From Geobacter sp. (GTDB lineage Bacteria > Desulfobacterota > Desulfuromonadia > Geobacterales > DSM-12255), in contig VFJK01000061.1 in assembly GCA_009886125.1 (NCBI GenBank), forward strand, positions 1-64,000: 64,000 bases of DNA. Direction: 5' to 3'. The notes beneath the pieces are model-generated. The model was not told the DNA's origin, ran no database searches, and saw only the letters and a program-made list of their open reading frames with translations. This document shows, one piece after another, positions 1-8,580 of this stretch. How positions within the stretch are numbered: position 1 is the stretch's first letter; the number at the start of each line of letters is the position of its first letter. Both the position numbers and the translations under genes were made by a program.

Positions 1-708
<708 letters not shown>

Positions 709-716
709 TTGACAAC

Positions 717-742
717 AAAAGGCGGCCATGAGGTCGCCTTTT
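717..742 (+). terminator. dapL terminator, AAAGGCG-type palindrome
   Basis: AAAAGGCGGCC-ATGA-GGTCGCCTTTT hairpin nine bases after the dapL stop. It belongs to the same palindrome family seen at 5573, 6500, 9154, 9945 and 59767. Confidence 0.7.
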
Positions 743-758
743 GCTCATAGGAAATGGG

Positions 759-1004
759 ATGAATACTTTAAAAGGTAAAGCGGTCCATGTTGATGAGCGC
801 TACCTCCATGTGGAACTGGAGGACGGCCGGATGATCTCCACGCCGATAGCCTGGTATCCCGAGCTGAAGAACGCCTCCCTGAATCAACTGACACAGTATC
901 GCTTCATTTGCCGAAAGACCGGCATTGAGTGGCCCGAGCTTGATTACCAGCTGAGCATAGCCGCCATCTTCACAGCTGAAACCAAGCTGGCAAAGGCTGC
1001 GTGA
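759..1004 (+). CDS. DUF2442 family small protein
   Basis: Small protein of 81 residues resembling the DUF2442 family, whose members often sit near toxin-antitoxin genes or mobile DNA. The function is unknown. The ORF track starts at a TTG at 741, inside the preceding terminator; the ATG at 759 (MNTLKGKAV), preceded by AGGAAATGGG, is the better start. Recognisable parts are the compact strand-rich N-terminus (VDERYLHVELEDGRMISTP) and the GIEWPELD motif near the end. It lies between the two copies of the dapL 3' end, so it is probably part of the inserted segment. Confidence 0.7.
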   Translation: MNTLKGKAVHVDERYLHVELEDGRMISTPIAWYPELKNASLNQLTQYRFICRKTGIEWPELDYQLSIAAIFTAETKLAKAA

Positions 1005-1039
1005 GCAGTGGCTCGGTATATATAAGGATATGAAATTGA

Positions 1040-1068
1040 AAGGGCGCCCATTACGGCGCCTTTTTTTA
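1040..1068 (+). terminator. Terminator after DUF2442 gene
   Basis: GGGCGCC-CATTAC-GGCGCC stem followed by TTTTTTT, 36 bases after the stop codon. Confidence 0.8.
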
Positions 1069-1084
1069 TCGTCAGAATTTATAT

Positions 1085-1135
1085 TTGATTTGTTTTTAAA
1101 CCGTGCTATCCTTTATCTAGCTAGACTGTCTAGAT
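1085..1135 (+). promoter_or_regulatory. Promoter and palindromic operator of the toxin-antitoxin pair
   Basis: Possible -35 TTGATT (1085-1090) and -10 TATCCT (1107-1112) with a 16-bp spacer. Immediately downstream is an inverted repeat ATCTAG-N9-CTAGAT (1115-1135), well placed for autorepression by the antitoxin. The assignment is inferred from position and symmetry. Confidence 0.5.
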
Positions 1136-1151
1136 ATGTAAAGGGGGTGAC

Positions 1152-1433
1152 ATGAAGCCAAGCAAAGCAGCCCGATTACCCCATGACCGCGAATGGCAGC
1201 TTCAGGAAGCCAAGAACCGTTTGAGTCAGGTGGTTGACCTTGCCCTGCATGATGGCCCACAGACCATAACCCTGCGCGGCAAGCCTTCTGCAGTGGTAGT
1301 TTCTTTCGATGAATACCGGAAGCTGACCCTGCCACGCACCGGTCTATCGCAGTTTTTCCGGCAATCGCCATTGCACTCGGTTGAACTTGATTTCAGCCGC
1401 AGTAATGACCTGCCCCGCGAGGTGGAGCTTTGA
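1152..1433 (+). CDS. Phd/YefM family antitoxin
   Basis: Type II antitoxin of 93 residues. It should bind DNA through its N-terminal half and neutralise the PIN toxin encoded next. The segment LQEAKNRLSQVVDLALHDGPQTITLRGKPSAVVVSFDEY is the standard Phd/YefM fold signature. An AAAGGGGG ribosome-binding site precedes the ATG. The stop codon overlaps the toxin start (TTGA), so the pair is translationally coupled. It lies inside the segment bounded by the duplicated dapL 3' ends. Confidence 0.88.
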   Translation: MKPSKAARLPHDREWQLQEAKNRLSQVVDLALHDGPQTITLRGKPSAVVVSFDEYRKLTLPRTGLSQFFRQSPLHSVELDFSRSNDLPREVEL

Positions 1434-1849
1434 AGTATCTGCTGGACACCTGCCTGATCTCCGAACTGGTGAAGAAAGAGCCGAATCCGGCAATAGTTAG
1501 CTGGCTGGATGAGCAGGACGAGCAGACGCTCTTTCTGAGTGTTCTGAACCTGGGTGAGCTGCAGAAGGGGATCAGCAAGCTCCCGGACGGTACGAAAAAG
1601 GACGAACTGCAAGCCTGGGTCGGTCTTGATCTTGTCGAGCGGTTTACCGGACGGATTCTGGAGTTAGACCTGGAGACGGCACTCTGCTGGGGGAGGCTCC
1701 AGGGAGTGGCGGAACAGGCAGGCGAGAAGTTGCCTGTAATGGATTCGCTTATCGCGGCCACTGCCTCGGCGCATGGGTTGACGGTGGTTACGCGCAATGC
1801 CAGGGATATGGAGCGATGCGGGATTAAGGTTTGTAACCCTTGGGAGTGA
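1430..1849 (+). CDS. VapC/FitB-like PIN-domain ribonuclease toxin
   Basis: PIN-domain toxin of 139 residues, expected to cleave RNA with Mg2+. The acidic residues of the active site are visible: D6 in YLLDTCLISEL, E43 in NLGELQKG and D105 in PVMDSLIAA, with a fourth candidate in RNARDMERCG. The TTG start overlaps the antitoxin stop. Length and the ending CGIKVCNPWE fit FitB-like VapC proteins. It may stabilise the small inserted segment against loss (inference). Confidence 0.88.
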   Translation: MKYLLDTCLISELVKKEPNPAIVSWLDEQDEQTLFLSVLNLGELQKGISKLPDGTKKDELQAWVGLDLVERFTGRILELDLETALCWGRLQGVAEQAGEKLPVMDSLIAATASAHGLTVVTRNARDMERCGIKVCNPWE

Positions 1850-2254
<405 letters not shown>

Positions 2255-2258
2255 CAAT

Positions 2259-2290
2259 GAAAGGGCGCCTAGGGGGTGCCCTTTTCTTTT
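2259..2290 (+). terminator. Terminator after dapL fragment
   Basis: AAAGGGCGCC-TAGGG-GGTGCCCTTTT stem followed by CTTTT. It probably is, or was, a native dapL terminator. Confidence 0.7.
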
Positions 2291-2406
2291 ATGATTTCCG
2301 CTTGTTGATCAGATACAGTTAGGGTATGTTCACCACACGCTGTCCCGAATTCCACTTTAGTATCATTTTTATGTTATTTTTATGCGAGGAAGGAGTTTGA
2401 ATTAAA

Positions 2407-3621
2407 ATGCAATTAGAGCCACTGCCATTTGATCCAGATGATACATTCGAGGGAGAAGAAACTCTTGGTGCGGAATTGAGAGATAACTTGTCTACGCTGG
2501 GAGAAGATGCGACAAGTATATACCCCGATGCAATTGTCAACATCGTTCCTGAAAGTGCTTCGGTTTTCCAACTCAAACGCAAGCATGATAAAATACCGCC
2601 TCTCATAAAACTGGACCCTGATTTTCAACGTCATGCGGTCTGGACGCCAAAGCAACAAAGTGAATTGATTGAATCAATTCTTATGGGGATACCCCTTCCC
2701 CTGATTTACGTTAAAGAAGACGACAAGGGTGTCTATATCATCGTAGATGGACGCCAACGCCTGACGACTCTTTTTAGGTTCATGAGCCATGAATTTCCGC
2801 TCCAGAATCTCAACGTCTTGAAAGAGTTGAACGGCGCATTTTTCAGCGAAACTACAAAGAACGGAACTAAATTTGACAAGTACTTGACTCAGGCGCAGCA
2901 GAGCAAGATTGAAGATTGTCCGCTCACTCTGCATGTTATCAAACCTCCAACGCAGGATCGTGTCACCTTTGATTTATTTGACCGGGTCAATCGAGGCAGT
3001 ACACGGTTGAATAATCAAGAAATGAGAAATGCCATATATCAGGGTTCCGCAACAAAACTATTGAATACGCTAGTAGCTTTTGACAGTTTCAAGAAAGCGA
3101 CTGAAAACGCAATTAAGCCGGACCGTATGAAGGATAAATATCTAGTTCTCCGACTAATTGGATTTTACCTTTGGCGCAAAAAGCAGCTTTTGTCTGTAAA
3201 AGAAAAGGGTTTTCCCCTAGTTGAATACCGCAGTGATCTAGAAGATTTCCTAGGTAAAACAATGCTGTTCCTAAACGATCAAGCGGGCAGCACATTCTGC
3301 ACACAATTCCCGGCGCTGTTTGATGACACAATGAAAAAGTGCGTGACAGTATTGGGTATTGGGTGTTTTCGGTTGCCGAAAATAGGCGACGGACCGCGAC
3401 GACCAATTAGCATGGCACTATTTGAAACAGTAAGTTATTTGATAATCGAATTGATTGATCTGCCTCAAGAAACATATGAAGGAATAAAAACCAAGTTTGC
3501 GAATCTTCTCTCTGACGATAAATTCATCCTTAGTACGACATATACTGTCGACAGTAATATAAGTGTATATAAACGATTTGAACTCGTAGAAACAATTATA
3601 AAGGAGATGCGAAATGCTTAA
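2407..3621 (+). CDS. DUF262 domain protein, first gene of putative defence operon
   Basis: Protein of 404 residues with an N-terminal DUF262 domain, the ParB-like/GmrSD-type module found in several anti-phage proteins. Visible hallmarks are DPDFQRHAVWTPKQQSELIESILMGIPLP (about residues 72-100), DGRQRLTTLFRF (about 115-126) and FDRVNRGSTRLNNQEMRNA, the family's second conserved block. In characterised members DGQQR-type motifs are needed for nucleotide hydrolysis or nicking; here this is inference. The gene overlaps the next by 8 bases and is far more AT-rich than dapL, which suggests horizontal transfer. Confidence 0.85.
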   Translation: MQLEPLPFDPDDTFEGEETLGAELRDNLSTLGEDATSIYPDAIVNIVPESASVFQLKRKHDKIPPLIKLDPDFQRHAVWTPKQQSELIESILMGIPLPLIYVKEDDKGVYIIVDGRQRLTTLFRFMSHEFPLQNLNVLKELNGAFFSETTKNGTKFDKYLTQAQQSKIEDCPLTLHVIKPPTQDRVTFDLFDRVNRGSTRLNNQEMRNAIYQGSATKLLNTLVAFDSFKKATENAIKPDRMKDKYLVLRLIGFYLWRKKQLLSVKEKGFPLVEYRSDLEDFLGKTMLFLNDQAGSTFCTQFPALFDDTMKKCVTVLGIGCFRLPKIGDGPRRPISMALFETVSYLIIELIDLPQETYEGIKTKFANLLSDDKFILSTTYTVDSNISVYKRFELVETIIKEMRNA

Positions 3622-4678
3622 TGCACTTCACATTCAAGGGTTCAAATGCTTCGATAAAGTCGAAATAACTTTGCGACGGATTAATATCTTCTCAGGGACT
3701 AACTCATCGGGTAAATCTTCGGCTATACAGGCATTTCTTCTGCTTTGTAATAATGCCACGAAAAATTCATCCTCTCCCCTCAATGGAATGTGGTTACGCT
3801 TAGGCACATTTGATGAGTGCCGCAATCATCGTATAAATGCACGCATATTCAGAGTTGGTGCAGTAAGCGGGAGTGAAATTTTTCAAGCGGAGTTTCGTTC
3901 AGCCAACGATGATTCAAACGATGTAGTTGTTACATTCACAGATGAATCTAGCACGATACAAACCCTAATAAGCCTTGAAGAGCGTCATGTTTATTATCTG
4001 CCTGCAAACCGAATTGGTCCTGAGGATTCATATCCAAGAAATTTTGATCGGGTGAATTTTCTTGGGAACAAGGCAGAATTTATTGTCGATTTTCTTTATA
4101 AAAACCGCAAACAAGAAGTTGCACCATCACTCATTGTCGATACAGCAAGCGTAACGCTTGAGTACCAAGTCAATTATTGGCTGGGGAAACTATTCGGCAT
4201 CAACAATACAATCCGTGACCTTGGACTCAGTAATAGCCTCTCTATGGAATTATCACTTGAGAATGGCAAGCCAGTCCGTCCCTATCATATGGGTTCCGGA
4301 GTCAGCTTCGCCATCGGCGTACTTGTCTCATGTCTAAGTGCACATCCTGACGATATCGTTGTCATTGAAAATCCGGAAATCCACCTGCACCCCAAAGCAC
4401 AATCGGAGCTGACAGAATTTCTTTGTTTCGCCGCCAATGCCGGTATTCAAGTTGTACTCGAAACGCATAGCGACCATGTGTTCAATGGTATACGAAAATC
4501 CATTGTGAAAAATGAAATCTCCCACACTGATGTAGCAGTGCATTTTTTTCAACTTGACGAAAATGCACTTTCTAAAAATACGGTCATTGACCTCAATGAG
4601 CATGGCCGCGTCATGACGCACCCTAAGGGTCTTTTTGACCAGTTTGACGATGACCTCGACCAGATTCTGGGGCTATGA
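3614..4678 (+). CDS. AAA ATPase with DUF3696, OLD/Septu-like, second gene of putative defence operon
   Basis: SMC/ABC-type ATPase of 354 residues. Walker A is GTNSSGKSSAIQAF (about residues 30-43). The Walker B-like motif VVIENPEIHLHPKAQSEL and the switch motif VVLETHSDHVFNGIR follow near residues 255-300. The C-terminal PKGLFDQFDDDLDQIL matches the DUF3696 tail. Such ATPases act with an effector partner in many defence systems. The start overlaps the DUF262 gene and the stop abuts the third gene, so the three are clearly one operon. Confidence 0.87.
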   Translation: MLNALHIQGFKCFDKVEITLRRINIFSGTNSSGKSSAIQAFLLLCNNATKNSSSPLNGMWLRLGTFDECRNHRINARIFRVGAVSGSEIFQAEFRSANDDSNDVVVTFTDESSTIQTLISLEERHVYYLPANRIGPEDSYPRNFDRVNFLGNKAEFIVDFLYKNRKQEVAPSLIVDTASVTLEYQVNYWLGKLFGINNTIRDLGLSNSLSMELSLENGKPVRPYHMGSGVSFAIGVLVSCLSAHPDDIVVIENPEIHLHPKAQSELTEFLCFAANAGIQVVLETHSDHVFNGIRKSIVKNEISHTDVAVHFFQLDENALSKNTVIDLNEHGRVMTHPKGLFDQFDDDLDQILGL

Positions 4679-4679
4679 C

Positions 4680-5516
4680 GTGCAGATACTCTTCAACGAA
4701 CTTTCATTAACCGGCCAATTCCCCACCCAAGATGCATTCGTCAGTAACGGTCTCTTCCCGTTTGTTGGTGTACTGAAGGAAATGCAGGGATTTTCAACAT
4801 TGCTGCTCAAAAAAAGTGATATGTGGAACAAAATGATCACGCCGACCAGCACTCTGCATTCTTTTCTTATCAATAATGCATTTCGAAAATCCGATGAAGT
4901 TCGTCGTTTAAAATCAGCAATTGCCGACCTCACTAAAGAGCCGTTCTGGGATACCGAAAGCAAGCAAGATCCTGACTCTACTTACCTTCTTGACGGGGAT
5001 GATATCTGGGGAAGTTCACCTGCGGAGGCCTGCGAACGAGATAAATCTGTTGTTTCCTTCATTTCATCAGTTGCTTCTTCAGATCCATTGAATATCATTC
5101 GGAATGGAATAAATGTTCCGTTATTGAATTTGACTTGTTCAGGCATACTTACGGAATATCTTTGGGCGAATGATCGAATAACTTTTGAATTATATCTGAA
5201 AGCACGTTTTTCAGGAGGCAAACTCGATTTTTCGAAGGTTGATGAGAAAATGGGGTTTTCCGGAATTCAATCTGCTGAACAATCTCTTTTTATTGATACA
5301 TTCAGAAGATTCGAAGAATTGACTTGGGATCAAATCTTTACTGACAGAGGACTTGACTATAAAGAATATGCTGGAATTATTAACAAGAGCTACCGAGATA
5401 TAAAAACGCATAAGTTTAGAGCATCAGAAAAAATACGCTGTCACGGGTATCGAGAAAAGGATTCTTTCTTTGTCATTGGCTTTGAGACCGATCATAAGTT
5501 GAGCGATAAGGGATAA
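4680..5516 (+). CDS. Unknown protein, third gene of putative defence operon
   Basis: I do not recognise this 278-residue protein. The ORF track starts at 4635 inside the ATPase gene; the GTG at 4680 (MQILFNELSLTGQF), one base after the ATPase stop and preceded by CTGGGG, is the likely start. It has no signal peptide or obvious membrane segment. The C-terminal part (KSYRDIKTHKFRASEKIRCHGYREKDSFFVIGFETDHKLSD) resembles the basic end of uncharacterised proteins encoded beside such ATPases. Its position suggests the effector or sensor of the system, but that is inference. It is AT-rich like its partners. Confidence 0.75.
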   Translation: MQILFNELSLTGQFPTQDAFVSNGLFPFVGVLKEMQGFSTLLLKKSDMWNKMITPTSTLHSFLINNAFRKSDEVRRLKSAIADLTKEPFWDTESKQDPDSTYLLDGDDIWGSSPAEACERDKSVVSFISSVASSDPLNIIRNGINVPLLNLTCSGILTEYLWANDRITFELYLKARFSGGKLDFSKVDEKMGFSGIQSAEQSLFIDTFRRFEELTWDQIFTDRGLDYKEYAGIINKSYRDIKTHKFRASEKIRCHGYREKDSFFVIGFETDHKLSDKG

Positions 5517-5572
5517 ATATCTTGAATCCTTGTAACAATTTCAGGAATTCAGGGGACAGCATACTTAATTCA

Positions 5573-5596
5573 AAAGGCGACCAATCGGCCGCCTTT
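5573..5596 (+). repeat. AAAGGCG palindrome with REP-like 5' flank
   Basis: AAAGGCGACC-AATC-GGCCGCCTTT palindrome, preceded by GGGGACAGCATACTTAATTC (5552-5571). It ends the defence operon and is one of several copies in the first 11 kb. Confidence 0.65.
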
Positions 5597-5679
5597 CTGT
5601 TTCTTACAGGTGATGTCCCAAGGTGAAACCTATGGGTTCAGGTCTTGAAATATAAGTTTTGCCTGCTATTCTCTCATCC

Positions 5680-5760
5680 ATGGCTCGTCCTCTGCGCATA
5701 GAACTCCCCGGTGCCGTCAATCACGTCACCTCGCGCGGCAGTAACCTGAATAACGACAGC
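5680..5760 (+). pseudogene. Remnant of REP-associated tyrosine (Y1) transposase
   Basis: The first two dozen codons read MARPLRIELPGAVNHVTSRG, the standard N-terminus of RAYT (TnpA-REP) Y1 transposases. After that the frame loses all similarity and runs into the flavoprotein gene. The HUH and catalytic tyrosine regions are absent. The nearby GGGGACAG...TTAATTC plus palindrome units are plausible REP substrates of this transposase family. Confidence 0.75.
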
Positions 5761-5810
5761 CAACTCGGCCGGCAGCTTTGTGTCCGGCACCACTTCACGG
5801 GAGGTAGACG

Positions 5811-6470
5811 ATGCAGGTCATCGGTATCAACGGCAGTCCCCGCCAACAATGGAACACGGCAACTCTGGTGGCAAAGGCCCTGGAGGGGGCCGCTGCGCAA
5901 GGTGCCCAGACGGAACTTGTCCACCTGTACGACCTGGACTTCAAGGGGTGCACGAGCTGCTTCGCCTGCAAGACCAGGGGGGGGAAGAGCTACGGCTGCT
6001 GCGCCATGAAGGACAGTCTGACGCCGGTCCTGGAAAGTATCGCCACGGCCGACGGTCTGGTGATCGGCTCGCCGGTCTATTTCGGCTCGGTCACCGGCGA
6101 GACACGCAGCTTTTTAGAGCGGCTGCTGTTCCCCTATCTGACCTACACCGTCCCCTATGGCACCCTGTTTCCGCAGAAGCTGGCCACGGCCTTCATCTAC
6201 ACCATGAACGTCACCGAAGAACGGAGCAGGGAGTTCGGCTACGAGTACTTCATCAAAGCGAACGAACGCTATGCCCAAATGCTGCTCGGCAGCGCCGAGT
6301 CGCTCTGCGCTTTCGATACCTGCCAGGTGGACGACTATGGGAAAGTTGTGATCGAGAGCTTCGATCCGGTGCACAAGGCAAAGCGGCGGGCTGAGGCGCT
6401 ACCGCTGGACTGCCGGCAGGCCTTCGACCTGGGGAGACGGCTGGCCGGGGCAGAAACCGTCGCGACGTAG
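5811..6470 (+). CDS. NADPH-dependent FMN reductase / iron-sulfur flavoprotein family
   Basis: Flavodoxin-fold oxidoreductase of 219 residues. The FMN-phosphate loop GINGSPRQQWNTATL (residues 4-18) and GSPVYFGSVTGETRSFLERL are the family signatures. CTSCFACKTRGGKSYGCCAMKD (about 47-68) resembles the compact cysteine motif of iron-sulfur flavoproteins, so an FeS cluster is possible. The start is supported by GGGAGGTAG just upstream. It stands alone, between the transposase remnant and a terminator. The physiological substrate cannot be read from sequence. Confidence 0.85.
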   Translation: MQVIGINGSPRQQWNTATLVAKALEGAAAQGAQTELVHLYDLDFKGCTSCFACKTRGGKSYGCCAMKDSLTPVLESIATADGLVIGSPVYFGSVTGETRSFLERLLFPYLTYTVPYGTLFPQKLATAFIYTMNVTEERSREFGYEYFIKANERYAQMLLGSAESLCAFDTCQVDDYGKVVIESFDPVHKAKRRAEALPLDCRQAFDLGRRLAGAETVAT

Positions 6471-6499
6471 GACATTCCGGGGACAGTTTACCTAATGCA

Positions 6500-6532
6500 A
6501 AAGGCGGTCGATTGGTCGCCTTTGTTTTTTTG
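6500..6532 (+). terminator. Terminator/repeat after flavoprotein gene
   Basis: AAAGGCG...CGCCTTT hairpin followed by GTTTTTTTG, preceded by GGGGACAGTTTACCTAATGC. It is another copy of the REP-like unit acting as a terminator. Confidence 0.7.
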
Positions 6533-6624
6533 TCACGGAGGGAAATGAGGGGCACTTTCCATGTTCCCCTTGCCCACATTCCGCCTCCGCGGTAACATTC
6601 TCCCATGCCACAAAAAAACTGGAA

Positions 6625-7065
6625 ATGTACCTAGTGAATACCGAGCGAAACAATAATCATGTCAAGAGTCCAGTCCTGCGCTGGGTGCTGATTATATGCG
6701 GCTGGATCTCTGTGGCCTGCGGAGTGATCGGTATCTTTCTGCCGATCGTGCCGACGGTGCCGTTCCTGCTGCTGGCCGTGGCTTGTTTTGCCAGGAGTTC
6801 CGAACGGTTCCACCGGTGGCTGATGGAGCACAATCATCTCGGCCCGCTGCTGCATGACTACCTGAAAGGGTCAGGCATCCCGCTCAGAGCGAAATTGACG
6901 GCCATCTCCATGATCTGGATCTCGTTTCCCACTTCAGCTGTTCTGTTCGCCGAGGCGCTCTGGCTGAAGATCCTGCTGCTTGCGGCGGCTGCGGTGATCA
7001 GCAGCTATCTGATTTTCCTGCCGACAGCACCGCCGAATGACCGGCAGAAGCAGCCGCGGCAGTGA
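6625..7065 (+). CDS. DUF454 (YbaN-like) inner-membrane protein
   Basis: Membrane protein of 146 residues in the DUF454/YbaN family. The family block [34 protein letters not shown] is clear here ([17 protein letters not shown] at about residues 35-51). Three or four hydrophobic segments are visible, around 17-37, 40-58 and 93-135. Function is unknown; YbaN-like proteins have been linked to envelope or haem-related processes in other bacteria. The charged C-terminus (NDRQKQPRQ) should be cytoplasmic. Confidence 0.85.
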   Translation: [146 protein letters not shown]

Positions 7066-7232
7066 GGCAGGGCGAAGCGGCACAGGCAATTTCGCTTACG
7101 GGGAGAATACTGCGTATACGGGGGGATCAGAACTGAAGGGGACGTAGTTGATTAGTTGACTAACTCGGAACGTAATGGACAAATCAACAACGCCCCCTCA
7201 ACGCTCCCCGCAATATTCACAATATTCCATGA

Positions 7233-7268
7233 AGAAAAAAAGGCGAACCGCTTGGCTCGCCTTTTTTG
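7233..7268. terminator. Bidirectional terminator
   Basis: AAAAAAAGGCGAACC-GCTT-GGCTCGCCTTTTTT, usable in both directions between the DUF454 gene and the convergent lipoprotein gene. The short ORF at 7156-7413 spans it and is not credible. Confidence 0.85.
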
Positions 7269-7308
7269 TGTCTGGTGCTTAGCTACAGTTGCCTCTTTCG
7301 TCAGGCAA

Positions 7309-8220
7309 TCAGGGGTTTCTGAGAAGAATGTCACCCAGAGAGGTATCGCTCCCCGTGGTTACCGTTTGCACCGGCGAGGAATAAGGGGCAAAGCCTGTTG
7401 CCTCCACATGTAACCGGTAGACACCGCCGGGGACAAATGCACTCACCGGCGCCTCCCAGCGATTGCTGGAGAAGTTGCTGAAGATGGTGCCCGAAGCTAT
7501 CGAAGCTGTTTCACCGCGCGGGACCACCGAGACAGTTGCGCTTGTCCAATCCCTGATAGTGGACACAACCGTGCCGGACAGGGAACCGAAACTGGTCAGC
7601 GCGGTCGCTGGTTGGACGATGCGGATGCCGGTGGGTTTCAGGTTGTAGTCGCCATTGCCGCGGGCAACGATGGCCGTGTTCGGGTCAAAGTCGAGGATGA
7701 TGGCGTTAATGATCCCTGGGGTTACCTGAAAACGTCCGAGCACCTTCAGCCCGGATTGCTGTGCACTGGGAGTAGTGAGCGGGATCTTGACTGTCGGGGC
7801 TGTCCTCAATGTCAGGTAGTTGACTGGCGCACTTCCCTGACCGCTCGGGTTCGGTGCCAGGATGAGGCGCACCTGATTGTAAGTCCCGGCTGCGAGAGTG
7901 ATAGTGCCGAGGATTTCCTGCTGGAAATGCAGTGTGAGAATATCTACAGAGTGCGGAGTGTCATAGGTTACGACGACCGGCAGACGGGAATCAGTGTCCA
8001 CAGCGTTTTCCAGACCAGCCGGCACGATCCGTACTTCCTTGATGGAGATGAACACATTGGCGAAGCTGTCGCTCTGCCTGTCGGTCAGAGTGACCTTGAG
8101 CGTACCGGTGTCTCCTGTTCCGCTGCCGCCGCCGCTACATCCCTGTAGCTGAAAAAACGCCAGGACGGCCAGTAAACAGGCCCCCAGCAAGCAATAAACC
8201 TTGACTGATTTTTTTAACAT
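7309..8220 (-). CDS. DUF4382 lipoprotein
   Basis: Predicted lipoprotein of 303 residues. The N-terminal signal ends in a lipobox (FQLQGCSGGGSG, Cys about residue 28) followed by a glycine-rich linker. The next 150 residues (GTLKVTLTDRQSDSFANVFISIKEVRIVP...) are a DUF4382 domain. The C-terminal segment (GSLSGTVVSTIRDWTSATVSVVP...YRLHVEATGFAPYSSPVQTVT) looks like a carboxypeptidase-regulatory-like beta sandwich. An outer-membrane or periplasmic location is likely and the role is unknown. AAAGGAGAGTG upstream supports the start. Confidence 0.83.
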   Translation of the reverse strand: MLKKSVKVYCLLGACLLAVLAFFQLQGCSGGGSGTGDTGTLKVTLTDRQSDSFANVFISIKEVRIVPAGLENAVDTDSRLPVVVTYDTPHSVDILTLHFQQEILGTITLAAGTYNQVRLILAPNPSGQGSAPVNYLTLRTAPTVKIPLTTPSAQQSGLKVLGRFQVTPGIINAIILDFDPNTAIVARGNGDYNLKPTGIRIVQPATALTSFGSLSGTVVSTIRDWTSATVSVVPRGETASIASGTIFSNFSSNRWEAPVSAFVPGGVYRLHVEATGFAPYSSPVQTVTTGSDTSLGDILLRNP

Positions 8221-8580
8221 ACACTCTCCTTTGGAGTTTCCAGCCTTTGCAGGCGGATTCTGTGATTTTTCATGGAAGGCCCATGATGATGCTCATATTT
8301 GCAATAAGATAATTAGCAACTATGGTGCCGGACAATATTTGCGACTGCTGCCAGTGCAACATTCTGAAAGTATTGGTGAAATGCAAAGAGGATCTGCATG
8401 GTGCGGTGGGAAACCACCATCGGTACCTGTCATTGTTGACATAACCGGAATATATGACGGTTGCTGCGCCTTACAGCTTCTGAGGAGGTTGAGCAAAACT
8501 AGGGACACTCCCCAGAGCAAAACTAGAAAACTAGGAAAACTAGGGACACTCCCCATATTTCTGATTCCCTGCGCCGTCCG
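8221..8580 (+). other. Intergenic stretch with short tandem repeats
   Basis: No supported gene. It holds two exact copies of AAAACTAGGGACACTCCCCA at 8495-8514 and 8536-8555 with a degenerate AAACTAG spacer. The remainder should contain the promoter of the lipoprotein gene. Confidence 0.6.

Noticed and set aside
5659-6009. 116-aa ORF as an intact transposase
   Set aside because: Only the N-terminal two dozen residues resemble RAYT; the rest overlaps the flavoprotein gene in another frame.
7156-7413. 85-aa plus-strand ORF
   Set aside because: Spans a strong bidirectional terminator and overlaps the lipoprotein 3' end; no family resemblance.
8495-8555. CRISPR-like repeat
   Set aside because: Only two copies with a degenerate spacer and no cas genes; no CRISPR array was seen anywhere in the window.
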